A stretch of DNA of 64,000 bases from assembly GCA_016271365.2 (NCBI GenBank), contig CM057456.1:1392663501-1392727500 (forward strand), in the 5' to 3' direction. Shown here piece by piece: positions 32,756 through 43,784 of this stretch (position 1 is the stretch's first letter; each line of letters opens with the position of its first letter). The notes under the pieces were generated by a model. It was not told the origin of the DNA, searched no databases, and saw only the letters and a program-made list of their open reading frames with translations. A program made the translations under genes and the position numbers. The DNA comes from Neoceratodus forsteri (Eukaryota; Chordata; Ceratodontiformes; Ceratodontidae).

Positions 32756-33122
32756 TAGTTTCCCTCCCACCTTCCCCTCTGGAGGTTGTCTTCTGATCTA
32801 GTTTCTAGGCTACAGTGTCTTTGATGCCATCCTACTACAAATCTTCCTTTGGAAGCGGATCCTCGGTCTCCCCTTCAGATGTCACCTTTGGGCCGGGAGT
32901 CTCTGGTGGGAGGACTGGGGATGCTGGAGGACCGCCCCCTTTTATGTGTTGCCTGACATCGGGTAGGGGCCGATGTCGGGGGAGGTCCCCCGCTGGATAC
33001 TGCTAACTAGAATTTTTCCGAGGGGTCCTGGCGCCTGCCGGCTTTAGTCCTAATGGTGTAACCTGCTGCAAGACCTGTTCTCGAAGATCTACTGTTGCGG
33101 TAAGTTCTTACGTAACTGTACT

Positions 33123-33759
33123 TTCTGCACCACTGAGTAGGATATTTAGAGTATTGCTGCATGTTATAGATAGAGGGAGTCCTCATGACTAATCAGAGTA
33201 TTCCTTTTTCCTCTGCTTGAGATGCTCTTATTCTGTAAAGAGTGTCTCCCATAGGGCTGCCCTGGGCACAGCCATGTTCTTGGTAAAGATTTTTAATATA
33301 TTATTGCTCACCCTCTGTTAATATATCAGTACATCTTAGAACACCACTGTTACTGTTGTAAGAGTGGTCTCCTTTATATTCTTGATGTATCAGAACTGCT
33401 CACATTCGATTCGCATTTCTCATACCATAAGCATGTGAAGCCACTCTTATAACCAGAAGAGCGCACTTCTAGGACGAATTAACATACACTGGCTGCCAGC
33501 AAATGAAGTGCTCTTTTCAGTATAAAAGGTCTTTCGGTGCAGCATAATCTACATCTCACTCTTATGGGAGAAAACAAAAAGAACTGCTTTATAAAAATTG
33601 CAAATACTTGAGCTTTCCCAGTTATGTTGCGTCAAATGGTCATAAACAGACTGGTGTTTCCCAACCAAAGACAGCAGGGAAGCTTGACATGTGTGGAGTC
33701 AAAGGGCTCAGCTTCCAGGGCAGCTGAGGCCAGCTGGCATTTGTGTACCCCCTACTGAC
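33123..33759. other. Intronic sequence without recognised feature
   Basis: No motif, tail or terminal repeat was identified. Confidence 0.4.
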
Positions 33760-33990
33760 CAACCACGGAGCTGCACTGGTGTTGGTTATTGATGGATTCA
33801 TTGATTCTATTTATTGTAATCATAAACATGCTATTTTACTAGTTAACAAGGTGCTTTTTACTACTTTAAACAATGTTAGCTTTTTGTTTGCATTGTCATA
33901 TGATGTGAAACCTTTGAAAATGAGCAGTTTTGCTCAAAGGTGTATTCCCAACTAAATAACACTGAAACTGAATTGAAATTGATTAAGTGA
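33760..33990 (+). mobile_element. L2 LINE 3' tail fragment
   Basis: Only the 3' untranslated end is present. It has the stem-loop TGAGC (33921-33925) / GCTCA (33932-33936) followed by CCAACTAAATAACACTG and a decayed (GATT)-like tail. It is colinear with the ends at 1.5 and 26.0 kb. The 5' limit is approximate. Confidence 0.65.
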
Positions 33991-34939
33991 TTGAATGGTT
34001 ACCAGGTAAGGGGACTGAGTCCTTTGAAGGAAGCCACTCGCTTACCTCCCCCTAGGAGAACAAGGAGCAGCTGCAGCGGCCTCTGTAATTAGGAGTAGGG
34101 ATGGGGGGATGGGAGGCTGGGATGTGACCAACAAAGAAAGTTTCAACTACTCTTCTAGGCCTTTCATGTAATTTAAGGGTGAAAAGGAAAATTAAAATCC
34201 TATGTCAGAATTACCCTCCTGCTTGGGGAAATGGCCATCGAGGTAAAATTATATAATGGCCCGAACAGATGTCACTATAATTTGATGTTAAATGGTAAAT
34301 TCCTAGAAGGCTGTTAGTCACTGGATTGTGCTAATGACATTTAAACTTATTTTCATTTGAAATGTAATACTGTGGATTTTTTTTTTTGTCGTCATAGCTC
34401 AATAAAATTAGGCACTGATGGACATGCTGCCAAATAAGGCAACATGCCTTTGATTAAAGGCGCTCTTTTAGTACATGGAACTGTGTCCTCATTTTTATGC
34501 ATTATGCAAATGAAATATAGAATTTAATATAGAGTGGATTCCATGTTTCTTGTGGCATTAGTGCTCTGCTACCAGGTACTGAAAATAATGACACGAGCTC
34601 TCCCTTTTGATTTTAATCCACTGTCCTTGGTACTTGTTCGGAGTATTTTGTGGTATAATGAGGTGCCTTCTGTGTTGAAGCTGAATTGGATTTAGAGTAG
34701 GTTGGAGTTGAGCTTCATTATTCGACTGATGGTAGAGAACAGTACAAGGGCTGGGAGCCTTTTAATGTAGATGTTGGTTTTTAGTGGCTTTCAGTCTGTG
34801 TTTTTTTTTTCCATAGTATATTACTGAAATTCTCTATTTGCTAGTCTTTCTGTAGTCAGCCTAGCTGGAAGCAGTTTTTGTACCGTAGCTGTGCTGATCT
34901 TTGGGCAACATAGAGAATGTGATGCCTTTTACTGAGCCA
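33991..34939. other. Intronic sequence without recognised feature
   Basis: This is AT-rich sequence with T runs (34380, 34800) and no supported gene or element. Confidence 0.4.
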
Positions 34940-35430
34940 GCCTAGACATTCTGCATAGATACGGAAGAAGACCAAAGGTCCGTCAAGTCCCTACCCCACC
35001 ACTGCTGTCCTAGCAGTGGCATCCTGTCCTGTTAGTCGACTCCCGGAACTTATCCAGTTTGAGCTTAAAGCAGCCAGCTGAGTTGGGTTTTGTTGCTTCC
35101 ATGGGTCAGTCTACCCCACAGTCCTAAAGAACCACCCTCTGAGAGCAATAATTCCCTAACCCATTCCTTGTAAGCTTTAGCTCATATTCCCATCTTCTCA
35201 TTTCCTGGGTGACAAACAGCATACTGCCTTCTCGGTGACCTTAATTGTTTTTGGCACCTCAATACCCCCATTTGCCTCCTCTCCAGAGCAAAGAGATCTG
35301 TCTGCTCTAATCTCTGTTTGTACTTAATCCCTTCCATGCCTCTAATCATCAGAGTCACTCCCCTCTAAACTTGTTCCAGTTCTGCAATGACCTTTTTGGA
35401 GTGCAGTGCCCATAAATTGGCACGTCACAT
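34940..35430 (-). mobile_element. CR1/L3-like LINE 3' fragment, decayed
   Basis: Read on the - strand, the 3' end has the CR1-type closing words GGACTTGACGGACCTTTGG and GTATCTATGCAG. Upstream are the degraded C-terminal coding words MIRGMEGIKYKQRLEQ, LFALERRQMGVL and CHPGNEKMG. It lacks a clean tail and is more diverged than the other CR1 copies, so it is older. The 5' boundary near 35430 is approximate. Confidence 0.68.
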
Positions 35431-36485
35431 AAAGGGGAAGGGAAGTGCTAAAGCATTCCCAGTTCATATACAGTATACTTAGCCCGTTCATGTTCTGTAC
35501 ATAGTTCTAATTTTTTGTTTCTTGACTTCCTAGGTTTTAATAGCAGCTTTGAAATTAGCCCCCCCTTTGCACTTTCATAGATGCTCCAGCCAGTGATGCC
35601 ATCTGTGCAGTCAGTCCGTTGCCCTTGGCCCTGATATTGCTATTTGAATTATGGGAACTCTACACATTGTAAGAGCTGCAGTGTTGCCATCAGTGTCGCA
35701 GCTCTCACAAATACCGGTCTGAGTGTGGGGAGCTACTGATTCATCCCAACTGATGATGTCACTGGTTAGAGAATTTGTAATGGCAGAATAATAGGGGCTG
35801 CATACAGAGCTGCTTTTAAAGACCAGGAAGACACTGAAAAAAAGAGAAACGTACAGAAAGAGAATAGGGGTTAAGCAAATCTGAATTGGGAATGCCTCAA
35901 AACTTCGCTTCCCCTTTAATTTGCTTTCTAGTCCTTCTTGATGCAGTCAATCATATTGGCCTTCTTATTCTAATGTACAGCAGTACCATTCACTTTGTCT
36001 CCATCAGTACTATTGGTCTTTGGTCAGAACTGCTCATCCTGTAATTCTGTTGGGGGGTCTCCTTTTGGTAGTGCCACTGTAACAGCTTTTGTCTCTAAAA
36101 ATATAAAACATCTTTTTTTTCACTCATGCATGTATATGAACAAAGAAAAAAATGAATGTCGAGTAATCTGACAGATTGTTTGAATCACTGCAGAGGATAA
36201 GTCCACTGAATCCTGGCAAAGATGTCTCTGAAGTCTAAAGCAGTGCACAAGTGGAGCAGTTCCCCTTTTTCGGCTGGTGCAGTGGGCTCACTATGTACGG
36301 CAGGCAGTTCAGGGCATCCAAGCAATTTGGGGTATCAGTTTTGGCAAAATGTTGTTGACCAAAGTGTGATTATAATGAGTCACAGGGGAAATAGGAGCCC
36401 TGACCTTGTGGCTGTGTATCAGGAGTCGTGTCCTGATCCCGTGCAGCAGCGCCACATTACACTGCTACATGGGAGACCAGGTTCC
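35431..36485. other. Intronic sequence without recognised feature
   Basis: The open frame at 36222-36578 crosses into the LTR and is not a gene. Nothing else is recognised. Confidence 0.4.
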
Positions 36486-37179
36486 TGTAGTCAAGGCACA
36501 GGTCAGGAAGCACGGGGAAAAAACAGAAGCAGTTGTAGAATTCACCAAAAATATTTATTTACACTAGCAGTAACATAAAAAAACAAACTTGTTCAGTGTA
36601 ACTACAGTATTTACAAAGGCGAAATAAAATAAAGATTCATCAGAGTTTTTCTTCAATCTCTGTGTCTCTTTTCTCTTCTCCAGCAGTTGCAGCTTAGCTC
36701 CTTTATAAGTCCTTTCAACCCCCATTCTTAGTAAGCATCCTGTTTTGTAAATATCAGGCAGGAGCTTCTAGAACACAGTGTGCTTGCTGAGGCCCCTTTG
36801 CACAGCTTTTTCAAAAGGCTCAAAGATTTGCATTAAGGTAACCTCTAGTTTCCGACAGCTTTTTGCAGTCATCTCAAATTATAAATATATACATTTCAAC
36901 AGTATCACTGTATATTTTCTAAACAAAAGAGATCCCAATATCAGTTACATTTCCACATATTGATTTGCATATATTTTTATATTAGCAGATATGCAAGGGA
37001 GGAAAAGTCAGACAGTGGGATGCAAAGAATTGTGAGATTGTCGGGTTGATCAAATCCGAGATCTCACAGGAAAATATGGTTGCGCAACTAGATAGAGAAG
37101 AGACAGAAAAGGAAAGATACTTGCATTTAAACACTTTCTCCATAACAAATGGGACAGGGTCCTATTCCACCCTGTCACA
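36486..37179 (-). repeat. 3' LTR of the Gmr1-like element
   Basis: On the + strand it begins TGTAGTCAAGGCACAGG and ends CACCCTGTCACA. On the - strand a TATA-like TTATAAAG lies near 36700 and an AATAAATA polyadenylation-like word near 36548-36556, in the order expected for U3-R-U5. It is 694 bp long. It is preceded on the - strand by the purine tract AAGGAGAGGG. Confidence 0.9.
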
Positions 37180-37233
37180 TACACCCTCTCCTTAAGAGGG
37201 AACCTGTTTTATTAGACAGGTCTCCAAAACTTA

Positions 37234-38746
37234 TTAATTCTCCACTGACATTTGTTGCTTTCTGAAATTAAGCACATGTGCATTAACTGGGTTTTTTTCT
37301 ATAATAGTACTGCAAACAGTACAATTTAAACCCATACATTTGTTTTTCAACCTAGTGATTCTGGAATTTTTATCTTTCATCTGATTAAGCCAACAGAGAT
37401 GATTATGATCTGATACAAGAACAAAGTCAGTTCCTAGAAAATAAAACTTAAGAGACTCCATGGCCCATTTTGCTGCTAAACATTCCTTTTCGATAGTGGA
37501 GTATTTTTTCTCTCTTGTCATGCAACGTCCTACTTATATACATAATAGGATGTTCTGTCCCATCTGTATTTTGACTCAGTACTGCACCTAGACCTACCTC
37601 TGATGCATCTGTTTGTAACAAAAATGGTTTCTCAAAGTCTGTGCTTCTTAAAATGGCTTGAACATAATGCAGCTTTAATGGCTTGAAAAGCTTCAACACA
37701 CTCTGCAGTCCATTTACACTGTTTGGGTACCTTTTTTTCATGAGTTCAGTGAGGGGAGTAGCTAACTCAGCAAAGTTGAGAACAAATCTCCTATAATAAC
37801 CAGCCAGCCCTAAAAATGATCTGACATGTTTCTTTGTTTTAGGTGCAGGGCTGTTAGCTACAGCTTCTATCTTAGAAACCTCTGGCTTGACTTCTCCATT
37901 TCCCAACACATATCCCAAATATCTGGTTTCCTGCATGCCCAGTGCACATTTGGTAGGATTAATAGTCATATCTGCATTTATGATAGCTTGGCTAACTGCT
38001 TGTAGGTGTTCAAGTTGGCTTTTCCAGTCGGGACTGTACACTATGACATCATCCAGGTACGCAGCACAATAACCAGTGTGAGGGGATAAAATGACGTCCA
38101 TATATCGTTGAAATATACCTGGCACACCATGTAAAAAAAAATGGCATGGTGGTGAACTGATAGAATCCTATAGGGGTGGAAAATGCAGTTTTATCTCTGC
38201 ATTCTTTAGCTAAAGGTATTTGCCAGTAACCCTTGGTGAGGTTGAGGGTACTGATATACTTTGCACTCCCCAGTCTGTCCACCAAATCATCTATTCTGGG
38301 CATAGGAGAACTGTCAAATTCTGACACTTGATTAAGTTTCCTAAAATCAAGGCATATTCTAACACCCCCTTCTTTTTTGTTTACAGTTACCATTGGAGCT
38401 GACCAAGCACTCCTTGACTCCTCTATGATACCCACTTTTTTCATTTTTTGTATTTCCTTAACCACATCAGCTCTTAACCTCCCTGGCAACCTGTATGTGT
38501 TTTGCCTAATAGGACAAGCATTCCTTGTCACTATTACATGCTCTGCCCCTTTTGCTCAGCCTGTACTGTGGTAAAAGTACTGTTAAATGTCTTTAGCACA
38601 TTACGAATGTATGCAGTTTGTTCTGAGGTTAAGGAAACATTCACCATTACAACATCTGCAGTTACAGTTTGTTCCAGTCTATCATAAGCTACATCAATAT
38701 CTTCTTTATCAGTTTCTGGTAAAACTAGCAAAGCAGCTTTTGGCAT
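37234..38746 (-). pseudogene. Gmr1-like reverse transcriptase and RNase H
   Basis: This is the polymerase of the LTR element. On the - strand, frame 38746-38534 is the region just before the RT fingers. Frame 38531-38049 has PGRLRADVVKEIQKM, GIIEESRSAWSAPMV, VRICLDFRKLNQVS and STLNLTKGYWQIPL (first catalytic region; LNLTKG stands where LDLxxG is usual, so the Asp is changed to Asn). Frame 38125-37448 has CAAYLDDVIVYS (YLDD intact), the thumb LGLAGYYRRFVLNFA, and the RNase H start LLQTDASEVGLGAVLSQ. Frame 37521-37234 continues RNase H with KECLAAKWAM and LVSDHNHL. Frameshifts near 38130 and 37510 inactivate it. Confidence 0.88.
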
Positions 38747-38750
38747 TTTT

Positions 38751-39910
38751 TCAACCCATTCTTGAGGAGGTTAGCATGGTATATCTTAGTAGGATTTTTC
38801 CGGTCGGGGTCTCACTCTCGTAGTTAACAGTGCCAGTACGTCTAAGAATCTTATAAGGCCCTTGCCACTTCATTAAAAGTTTATTTTCTGTTGTGGGTAA
38901 CAGTAGCAAAACCTTTTCACCTGGCTCAAAAACATTTTCCTTTACCCCATGGTCATAATATACCTTCTGCTTGTTTGGGGCCTCTTCCTGATTACTATGG
39001 GCAATTTCAACATATTTTGCCAGCTTCTTAAGGCACACATATAAGAAGTTATAGATTGTTTCTGAGTGGGGTTATCTTCCCACGTTTCTTTTATCACATC
39101 CAGTGGCCCTCTTGGCTGCCTACCATACAGCATTTCAAATGGTGAAAACCCTGTTGATGCCTGTGGCACTTCTCTTTAGGCAAACAGTAGGTAAGGCAAG
39201 TATTGGTCCCAATCTTTCCCTTCCTCTTTTACAAACCTTTTTAACATGCATTTTAGGGTTTGGTTAAAACGCTCAACAAGACCGTCTGTCTGAGAGTGAT
39301 AGGGGGAGGTTCTTATATCAGTGATACCTAGCAGTCTGTACAGCTCCTGAAGCAATGCAGCACCAAAATCATTACCCTGATCAGTAATAATTTCTTTAGA
39401 TACGCCCACTCTGCTGAAAATTTTGGCAAGCTCTGCTGCAACTTTTGGGGCTGTAACAGTACACATTGGAACTGCTTCTGGGTATCGAGTAGCATAGTCG
39501 CATATTACCAGGATAAATCTATTACCCATTTTACTTTTGTCTAAAGGACCAACCACATCCATTGCAATTCTCTCAAAAGGCACATCTATCAAGGGTAGGA
39601 GCACCAGGGGCACCTTATCTTTTCTGGTGACTGGGGCTACGTTCTGACACTCAGCACAGGAATTACAATAGGTAGCAACATCTTCATGAATTCCAGCCCA
39701 GTAAAATCTATACAGCAATCTGGCAAGGCTGTGATCCCTCCCTGAGTGACCAGCCATAGGACTATCATGTGCTATCTGTAGTGACTCTGCTCTATACTTC
39801 TGTGGTATAACCAGTTGTTCTGTCTGTTCCTGTGTCTGAGGTTTAACCCAAACTCTGTACAGTAACCCATTACATTTTTTAAACATTGGTCCACCCTGTT
39901 TTGGTTTCAC
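38751..39910 (-). pseudogene. Gmr1-like integrase
   Basis: This integrase inserts the cDNA. Frame 39910-39176 has the N-terminal zinc-binding H-H-C-C domain (AHDSPMAGHSG and CNSCAECQNV). The D-D-E core follows: AMDVVGPLDKS (first Asp), TDQGNDFGA (second Asp) and YHSQTDGLVERFNQTLK (Glu region). A stop separates frames 39169-38942 and 39038-38751, which hold the C-terminal part with FEMLYGRQPRGPLDV and a basic SH3-like tail (KVLLLLPTTENKLLMKWQGP). It lies upstream of the reverse transcriptase, unlike typical gypsy elements. Confidence 0.88.
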
Positions 39911-40272
39911 CCCCAGCTGCGTGAAATAACCCTGGAGAGAAACATTGTTAGCTTGCTCTTAAAGAAAATCACAATCAGTTAATTTAGTTTCAGCATTTTC
40001 TTATGTTAACCCTTTATGTCCATCAGTTATTTGTTGCCGCAGTTTCTTCAGGCATTGTCTTTCTTTCTTGGATTTCCAGATCTTGGAGCTGTGCTCAAAC
40101 AAGTCCGAATCAAAATCACTGAAAGGAAAATTATCCCCACTGTCTGAAATTTTCTTTGCCTGAGCTCTTGTCACCACAGCTGCTGAAACATCAGGATTTA
40201 CTTCTTCTTTGATCTACTCAGTAAATCCTGGAAAGTCATTTCCAATAATCACAGGTACAGGTAACTTAGGTG

Positions 40273-40602
40273 CTACCCCACTTTCATTTGGTGCGACACA
40301 CCCTTAATAGTCAGAGTCACTTGGGTGGTGGGATAGTATCGAGTGTCCCCGTGGATGCAGATGACACCAGTACCTGGTTCCTTTGCACAGTGTTTTCCCA
40401 GCACTTTAACATGCACTAGGATCTGTCTGCTCCCCGAATCAATGAGTCCCTTCACAGTCTTATCCCCCACCTTCACATCTGTCAAGTACTTGCCCCAATT
40501 TGCCAAGGACAAATCTGCTCCAGTGCCACTCTCCTTACTACGACAGTTTCTTGCAAAATAGCCTGGCTTATTACAGTTATAGCAAATAACATCTTTGGAC
40601 AC
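40273..40602 (-). pseudogene. Gmr1-like nucleocapsid zinc knuckle and protease
   Basis: Near its start the frame has CYNCNKPGYFARNC, a CCHC-type zinc knuckle variant in which the usual His is replaced by Phe-Ala before Arg-Asn-Cys. The aspartic protease follows, with VKGLIDSGSRQILV, where DSG is the active-site triad. Nucleocapsid binds RNA and the protease matures the Gag-Pol proteins. The frame is open for 109 codons and then broken. The rest of the protease-integrase linker (40270-39915) contains stops. Confidence 0.8.
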
Positions 40603-40887
40603 AGATTTGTTATCCCCACCAGACTTCTTATCAGACTTGGAATTTAAATCGGAAAAAGAGTGTTTTACCGGGGCTTGGCTGTTATCTCACTGCTATGGCC
40701 TCTGTCTGGCCATTTGGTAATGCTCAGCCAAAGAAACAGCCTTTTCCCCACTTTCTGGTCAATGTAAATTTACCCAAAGCTGCACATCTGTAGGGAAGAT
40801 GGTGATGAATTGCTCCATGGCAGATGTGTCGATCTGTAGAACTGTTTTGTTCTCTGGTTAAATCCATTTTATCAGGAGTTCTCTAAG

Positions 40888-41400
40888 TCAGGTGAAGGCT
40901 TCTGAAGAATTGTCGACCGAGTTGTACCTCAGCAATCGAAATCTCTGCCTGTATGTCTCTCCAGAGATGTCATACCTTTTCAGGATTTTGCTTTTCACCA
41001 GGTCATAGTTTTCTGACTGTGCAGTGTCCATACTGCTGTAGGCAAGTTGGGCTTTCCCTGTCATGTAGGGTACCAGTCTGATTGTCCCCTGCTGCTTTGG
41101 CCATTGGCAGGCTGTGGCAACTCTTTCAAAAGTTGTCAGGTATGCCTCTATCATCTGAGGGACACAAGTTTGTAAGTTCAATGGCTTTTAAGTTGCTTAT
41201 ATTTTGTTGCTCGTTTGAGTCTCTGCTGGATCCTCTGTCTTTGATATCTTGCAAGGCATCCAGCCATCACTGCTCCTGTCACTGCATATCTTCTCTCATC
41301 TGCAGCTCATGTCGCTGCATCTCTTTTTCTCTCTGATTCTCAGTCTTTTTTTGTTATATAGCCCATCATTTGAAAAAGTCCATCAGGCTTTTAGGTTCTG
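40888..41400 (-). pseudogene. Gmr1-like Gag (SCAN-related capsid)
   Basis: Frame 41181-40888 reads MIEAYLTTFERVATAC, WPKQQGTIRLVPYMTGKA and LVKSKILKRYDISGETYRQRFR. This matches the SCAN-like capsid domain of Gmr1 Gag, the same fold from which vertebrate SCAN zinc-finger proteins are believed to derive. Upstream coding to about 41400 is charged and repetitive but broken. The nucleocapsid frame follows at 40602. Confidence 0.78.
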
Positions 41401-41599
41401 TCACTGCCTGTTCTTTTTCCATAATTTGTGTTGGCTGTACAGTCTCAGACTGGACTTCTGTCTCTGCTAGTTTGGCTGCCTTTCTCCTGGTAACCACTCC
41501 TGTACTTGCTGCTGCAGAATCCATACCTTCCTCTGTGCTTCCCTGGTACTAGGTCCAGGACCCATGCACAAAACTCCTGTCTTAGAGTATGCATGGCAT

Positions 41600-41622
41600 A
41601 AATCCCACTTAGGCTGACACCA
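41600..41622 (-). promoter_or_regulatory. Primer binding site matching tRNA-Leu
   Basis: Two bases after the 5' LTR the - strand reads TGGTGTCAG, then three extra bases, then AAGTGGGATT. This is complementary to the 3' end of a vertebrate tRNA-Leu (…AATCCCACTT-CTGACA-CCA) apart from the three-base insertion. Confidence 0.75.
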
Positions 41623-41624
41623 CC

Positions 41625-42551
41625 TGTCATCAAGGCACAGGTCAGGAAGCAAAGGAAAAACCAGGAGCAGTTGTAGAATTCACCAAAAATATCCATTTAC
41701 ACTAGCAGTAACATAAAAAAAAAAATAAACTTGTTCAGTGTAACTATTTACAAAGGCTAAATAAAATAAAGATTAATCAGAGTTTTTCTTCGGTCTCTGT
41801 GTCCCCTTTCTCTTCTCTGGCAGTTGTAGTTTAGCTCCTTTATAAGTCCTTTCAACCCCCATTCTTAGCAAGCATCCTATTTTTGTAAATATCAGGCAGG
41901 AGCTGCTAGAACACAGTGTGCTTGCTGAGGCCCCTTTGCATAGCTTTTGAAAAAGGCTCAAAGATTTGCATTAAGGTAACCTCTAGTTTCCAACAGCTTT
42001 TGCAGTCATCTCAGATTATAAAGTATCATATATATTTTCTATATATTTCAAAAGAGATCCCAATATCAGTTACATTTCCACATATTGATTTGCATGTATT
42101 TTATATTAGCATGTATTTTTTTTTTATTTAGTTGTTTAACCAGGAGTAGCACACTAAGCTAAAAGCTTTTTTACAGGAGCGACCTGGGAGCACAGGGAAG
42201 TTAAGTGACTTGCTCAGGGTCACACAGTATGCAAGTGGAAGCTGTGGGATTCAAACCCAGGTCTGGTCTGCTGGATGTCACCAGATATGCAGCTCAGAGC
42301 CTTAAACCACTGCGCTATACTGCCTCCCAAATACTATACTATGCGCTATACTGCCTCCCAGATATGCAAGGGAAGACTTAAAGACAGTGAGAGGCAAAGA
42401 ATTACAAGATTGTCAGGTTGATCAAATCTGAGATCTCACAGGAAAATATGGTTGCGCAACTAGATAGAGAAGAGACAGAAGAGGAAAGATCCTTGTATTT
42501 AAACACTTTCTCCATAACAAATAGGACAGAGTCCTATTCCACCCTGTCACA
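41625..42551 (-). repeat. 5' LTR of the Gmr1-like element with SINE insertion
   Basis: It begins TGTCATCAAGGCACAGG and ends CACCCTGTCACA. It is 233 bp longer than the 3' LTR because a SINE lies at 42111-42361. Otherwise the two LTRs align throughout with scattered differences and some indels, so the insertion is old. Confidence 0.88.
42111..42361 (-). mobile_element. tRNA-CORE SINE with L2-like tail (family 2)
   Basis: Read on the - strand, the head is GGGAGGCAGTATAGCGCAG with A-box TAGCGCAGTGG and B-box GGGTTTGAATCCC. The central CORE/MIR-like words are TGTGTGACCCTGAGCAAG and TCACTTAAC. The 3' tail is CTCCTGGTTAAACAACTAA then TAAAAAAA, resembling the L2 ends here (GCCTGGTTAAATAAAG). The first part of the head is duplicated at its left edge (ATGCGCTATACTGCCTCCCA, 42341-42360). 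It inserted into the LTR after that LTR was in place. Confidence 0.8.
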
Positions 42552-43087
42552 GTTTGCAGTTGAGCTGAAATGATTCAGAAAAGAGGTGGTGTTCGGTACA
42601 ATGGCTGCCAGCTGTAGAATTGTTTCAGTCACACGCCCGGTGTAGTGTAAAGAGAAATCAGGCACCAAGTAAAATTTAATTTTCATCTAGTGTATATTTA
42701 AATGTTGATTATTATCCCGATGTGTACAGACAGCACTGTATTCCACAAACTCCCATGATTACGGTTTGAAGTCCAGTGAGAGGGAGTGACACAAAGAGCA
42801 GCATGGTGCAGGCTAAGTGACCCCAGTGCTTCATGGGTAGACCACTTTGTACTGTTGAAACACCCAAATCCCACACTGAGTCCAGCTAGGGCTGGATGTA
42901 CGTGGGGTGGTGAGGCACTTGTCTCTTTGGGAGGGAGGGTGCAGGGAACTCGTCATTCACTCCCCCACACCAGCTGACCGGGAACCACCATTGGCTGCCC
43001 AGGCAGCCAGTTGCCCACCCTTGGGGGAATGGGGAAAGGGGTGCAGCCATAGGGACCTTGACTGTCAGGGTTGGGATTAAGGCAAAA
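42552..43087. other. Intronic sequence without recognised feature
   Basis: No gene or repeat was recognised. Confidence 0.4.
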
Positions 43088-43312
43088 ACTGGGACCGGCA
43101 GTATAGCCTAGAGGTTAGAGTAACAAGCCATGCATGAGCTTGGTACTGCAAGAAGACCAGGGTTTTGAGTCCCTTAATCTCAGTTTGCATACTGTGTGAC
43201 TCAGCATGTCACTTAACCCACCAACCTACCCAGTGCTCCAGGGTCACCCCTGCAAACAGGCCTTATGCCTAGTGGGCCTTATCCAGTTACCAAAATAATA
43301 GTAAAAAAATCC
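43088..43312 (+). mobile_element. tRNA-derived SINE (family 1)
   Basis: It has the same head as the 18.3 kb copy (GGCAGTATAGCCTAGAGG), a B-box-like GGGTTTTGAGTCCC, the CORE-like ACTGTGTGACTCAGCATG, and the tail CTAGTGGGCCTTATCCAG then TTACCAAAATAATAG and an A run. It is on the same strand as the dynein gene. Confidence 0.75.
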
Positions 43313-43784
43313 ACAAAATGAATAATAAAACTAAAATACAAAAATTATTTCTAACAGGGAGCCTTATATAGCGAGTGCCACTTGATGTACTGACTGTTCG
43401 CACACAGTGCTGCTACATGTTTTATTGTCTTTTGAGAGCACGTGTGTGTCAGCTCACATGACGCTAACTGCACATTCTGAACCACTCTGTTCAGAAGACA
43501 CTGTAGGAAATTAAAACACTGTTGTGTAAACTGACTTCATTTTACGGGACAGTGGGACTCTTTGAAGTGATGTGATGGGACAGAAGAGCTGTCACTGAGT
43601 TTTATTTCAGTCCCTTGTGTATGTAATTGGGTAGTGGGATTGTGGCATTGGTACTGCATTTTTCAGTCTTCTTGTAATGAAAATGCTACAGCAGGATTCG
43701 AGCTAAATAGAATAGTTTCTCTTTCTGCACTAACAGAAATTTTTTGGCTCAGTGACATTTTTTTACATGAAGCAGGCGGATTAT
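43313..43784. other. Intronic sequence without recognised feature
   Basis: No recognised motif was found. It ends at the left terminus of the next DIRS element. Confidence 0.4.

Larger units (their letters stand above)
27201..33122 (+). mobile_element. DIRS element, family 1, nearly full length
   Basis: This is a 5.9 kb tyrosine-recombinase retrotransposon. The left end (about 27201-27265) is the inverted complement of the right end (about 33050-33122), sharing the CCTGCTGCAAG block and the GTAAGTTCTTAC-like terminus. Between them lie gag (27540-29720), reverse transcriptase-RNase H (29748-31070), a linker (31100-31560) and the recombinase (31590-32580). A hairpin at 32663-32755 repeats the terminal block in both orientations, as expected of the internal complementary region that templates end completion. 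No target duplication is seen, as is normal for DIRS. Several stops and shifts make it non-autonomous. Confidence 0.88.
36486..42551 (-). mobile_element. Gmr1-like LTR retrotransposon, full length, - strand
   Basis: This is a complete Ty3/gypsy-class element bounded by two LTRs (36486-37179 and 41625-42551). On the - strand the order is gag (41400-40888), zinc knuckle and protease (40602-40273), integrase (39910-38751), reverse transcriptase (38746-37600) and RNase H (37600-37234). Integrase before reverse transcriptase is a copia-like order that defines the Gmr1 group of deuterostome gypsy elements. A primer site matching tRNA-Leu follows the 5' LTR and a purine tract precedes the 3' LTR. 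A SINE sits in the 5' LTR. No target duplication is convincing (GTTCC versus GTTTG). All genes carry stops or shifts. Confidence 0.92.

Noticed and set aside
34380..34390. T run as a retroposon poly(A) tail
   Set aside because: No flanking target duplication or recognisable body was found.
36222..36578. 118-codon + strand open frame
   Set aside because: It runs into the LTR antisense strand; no conserved family seen.
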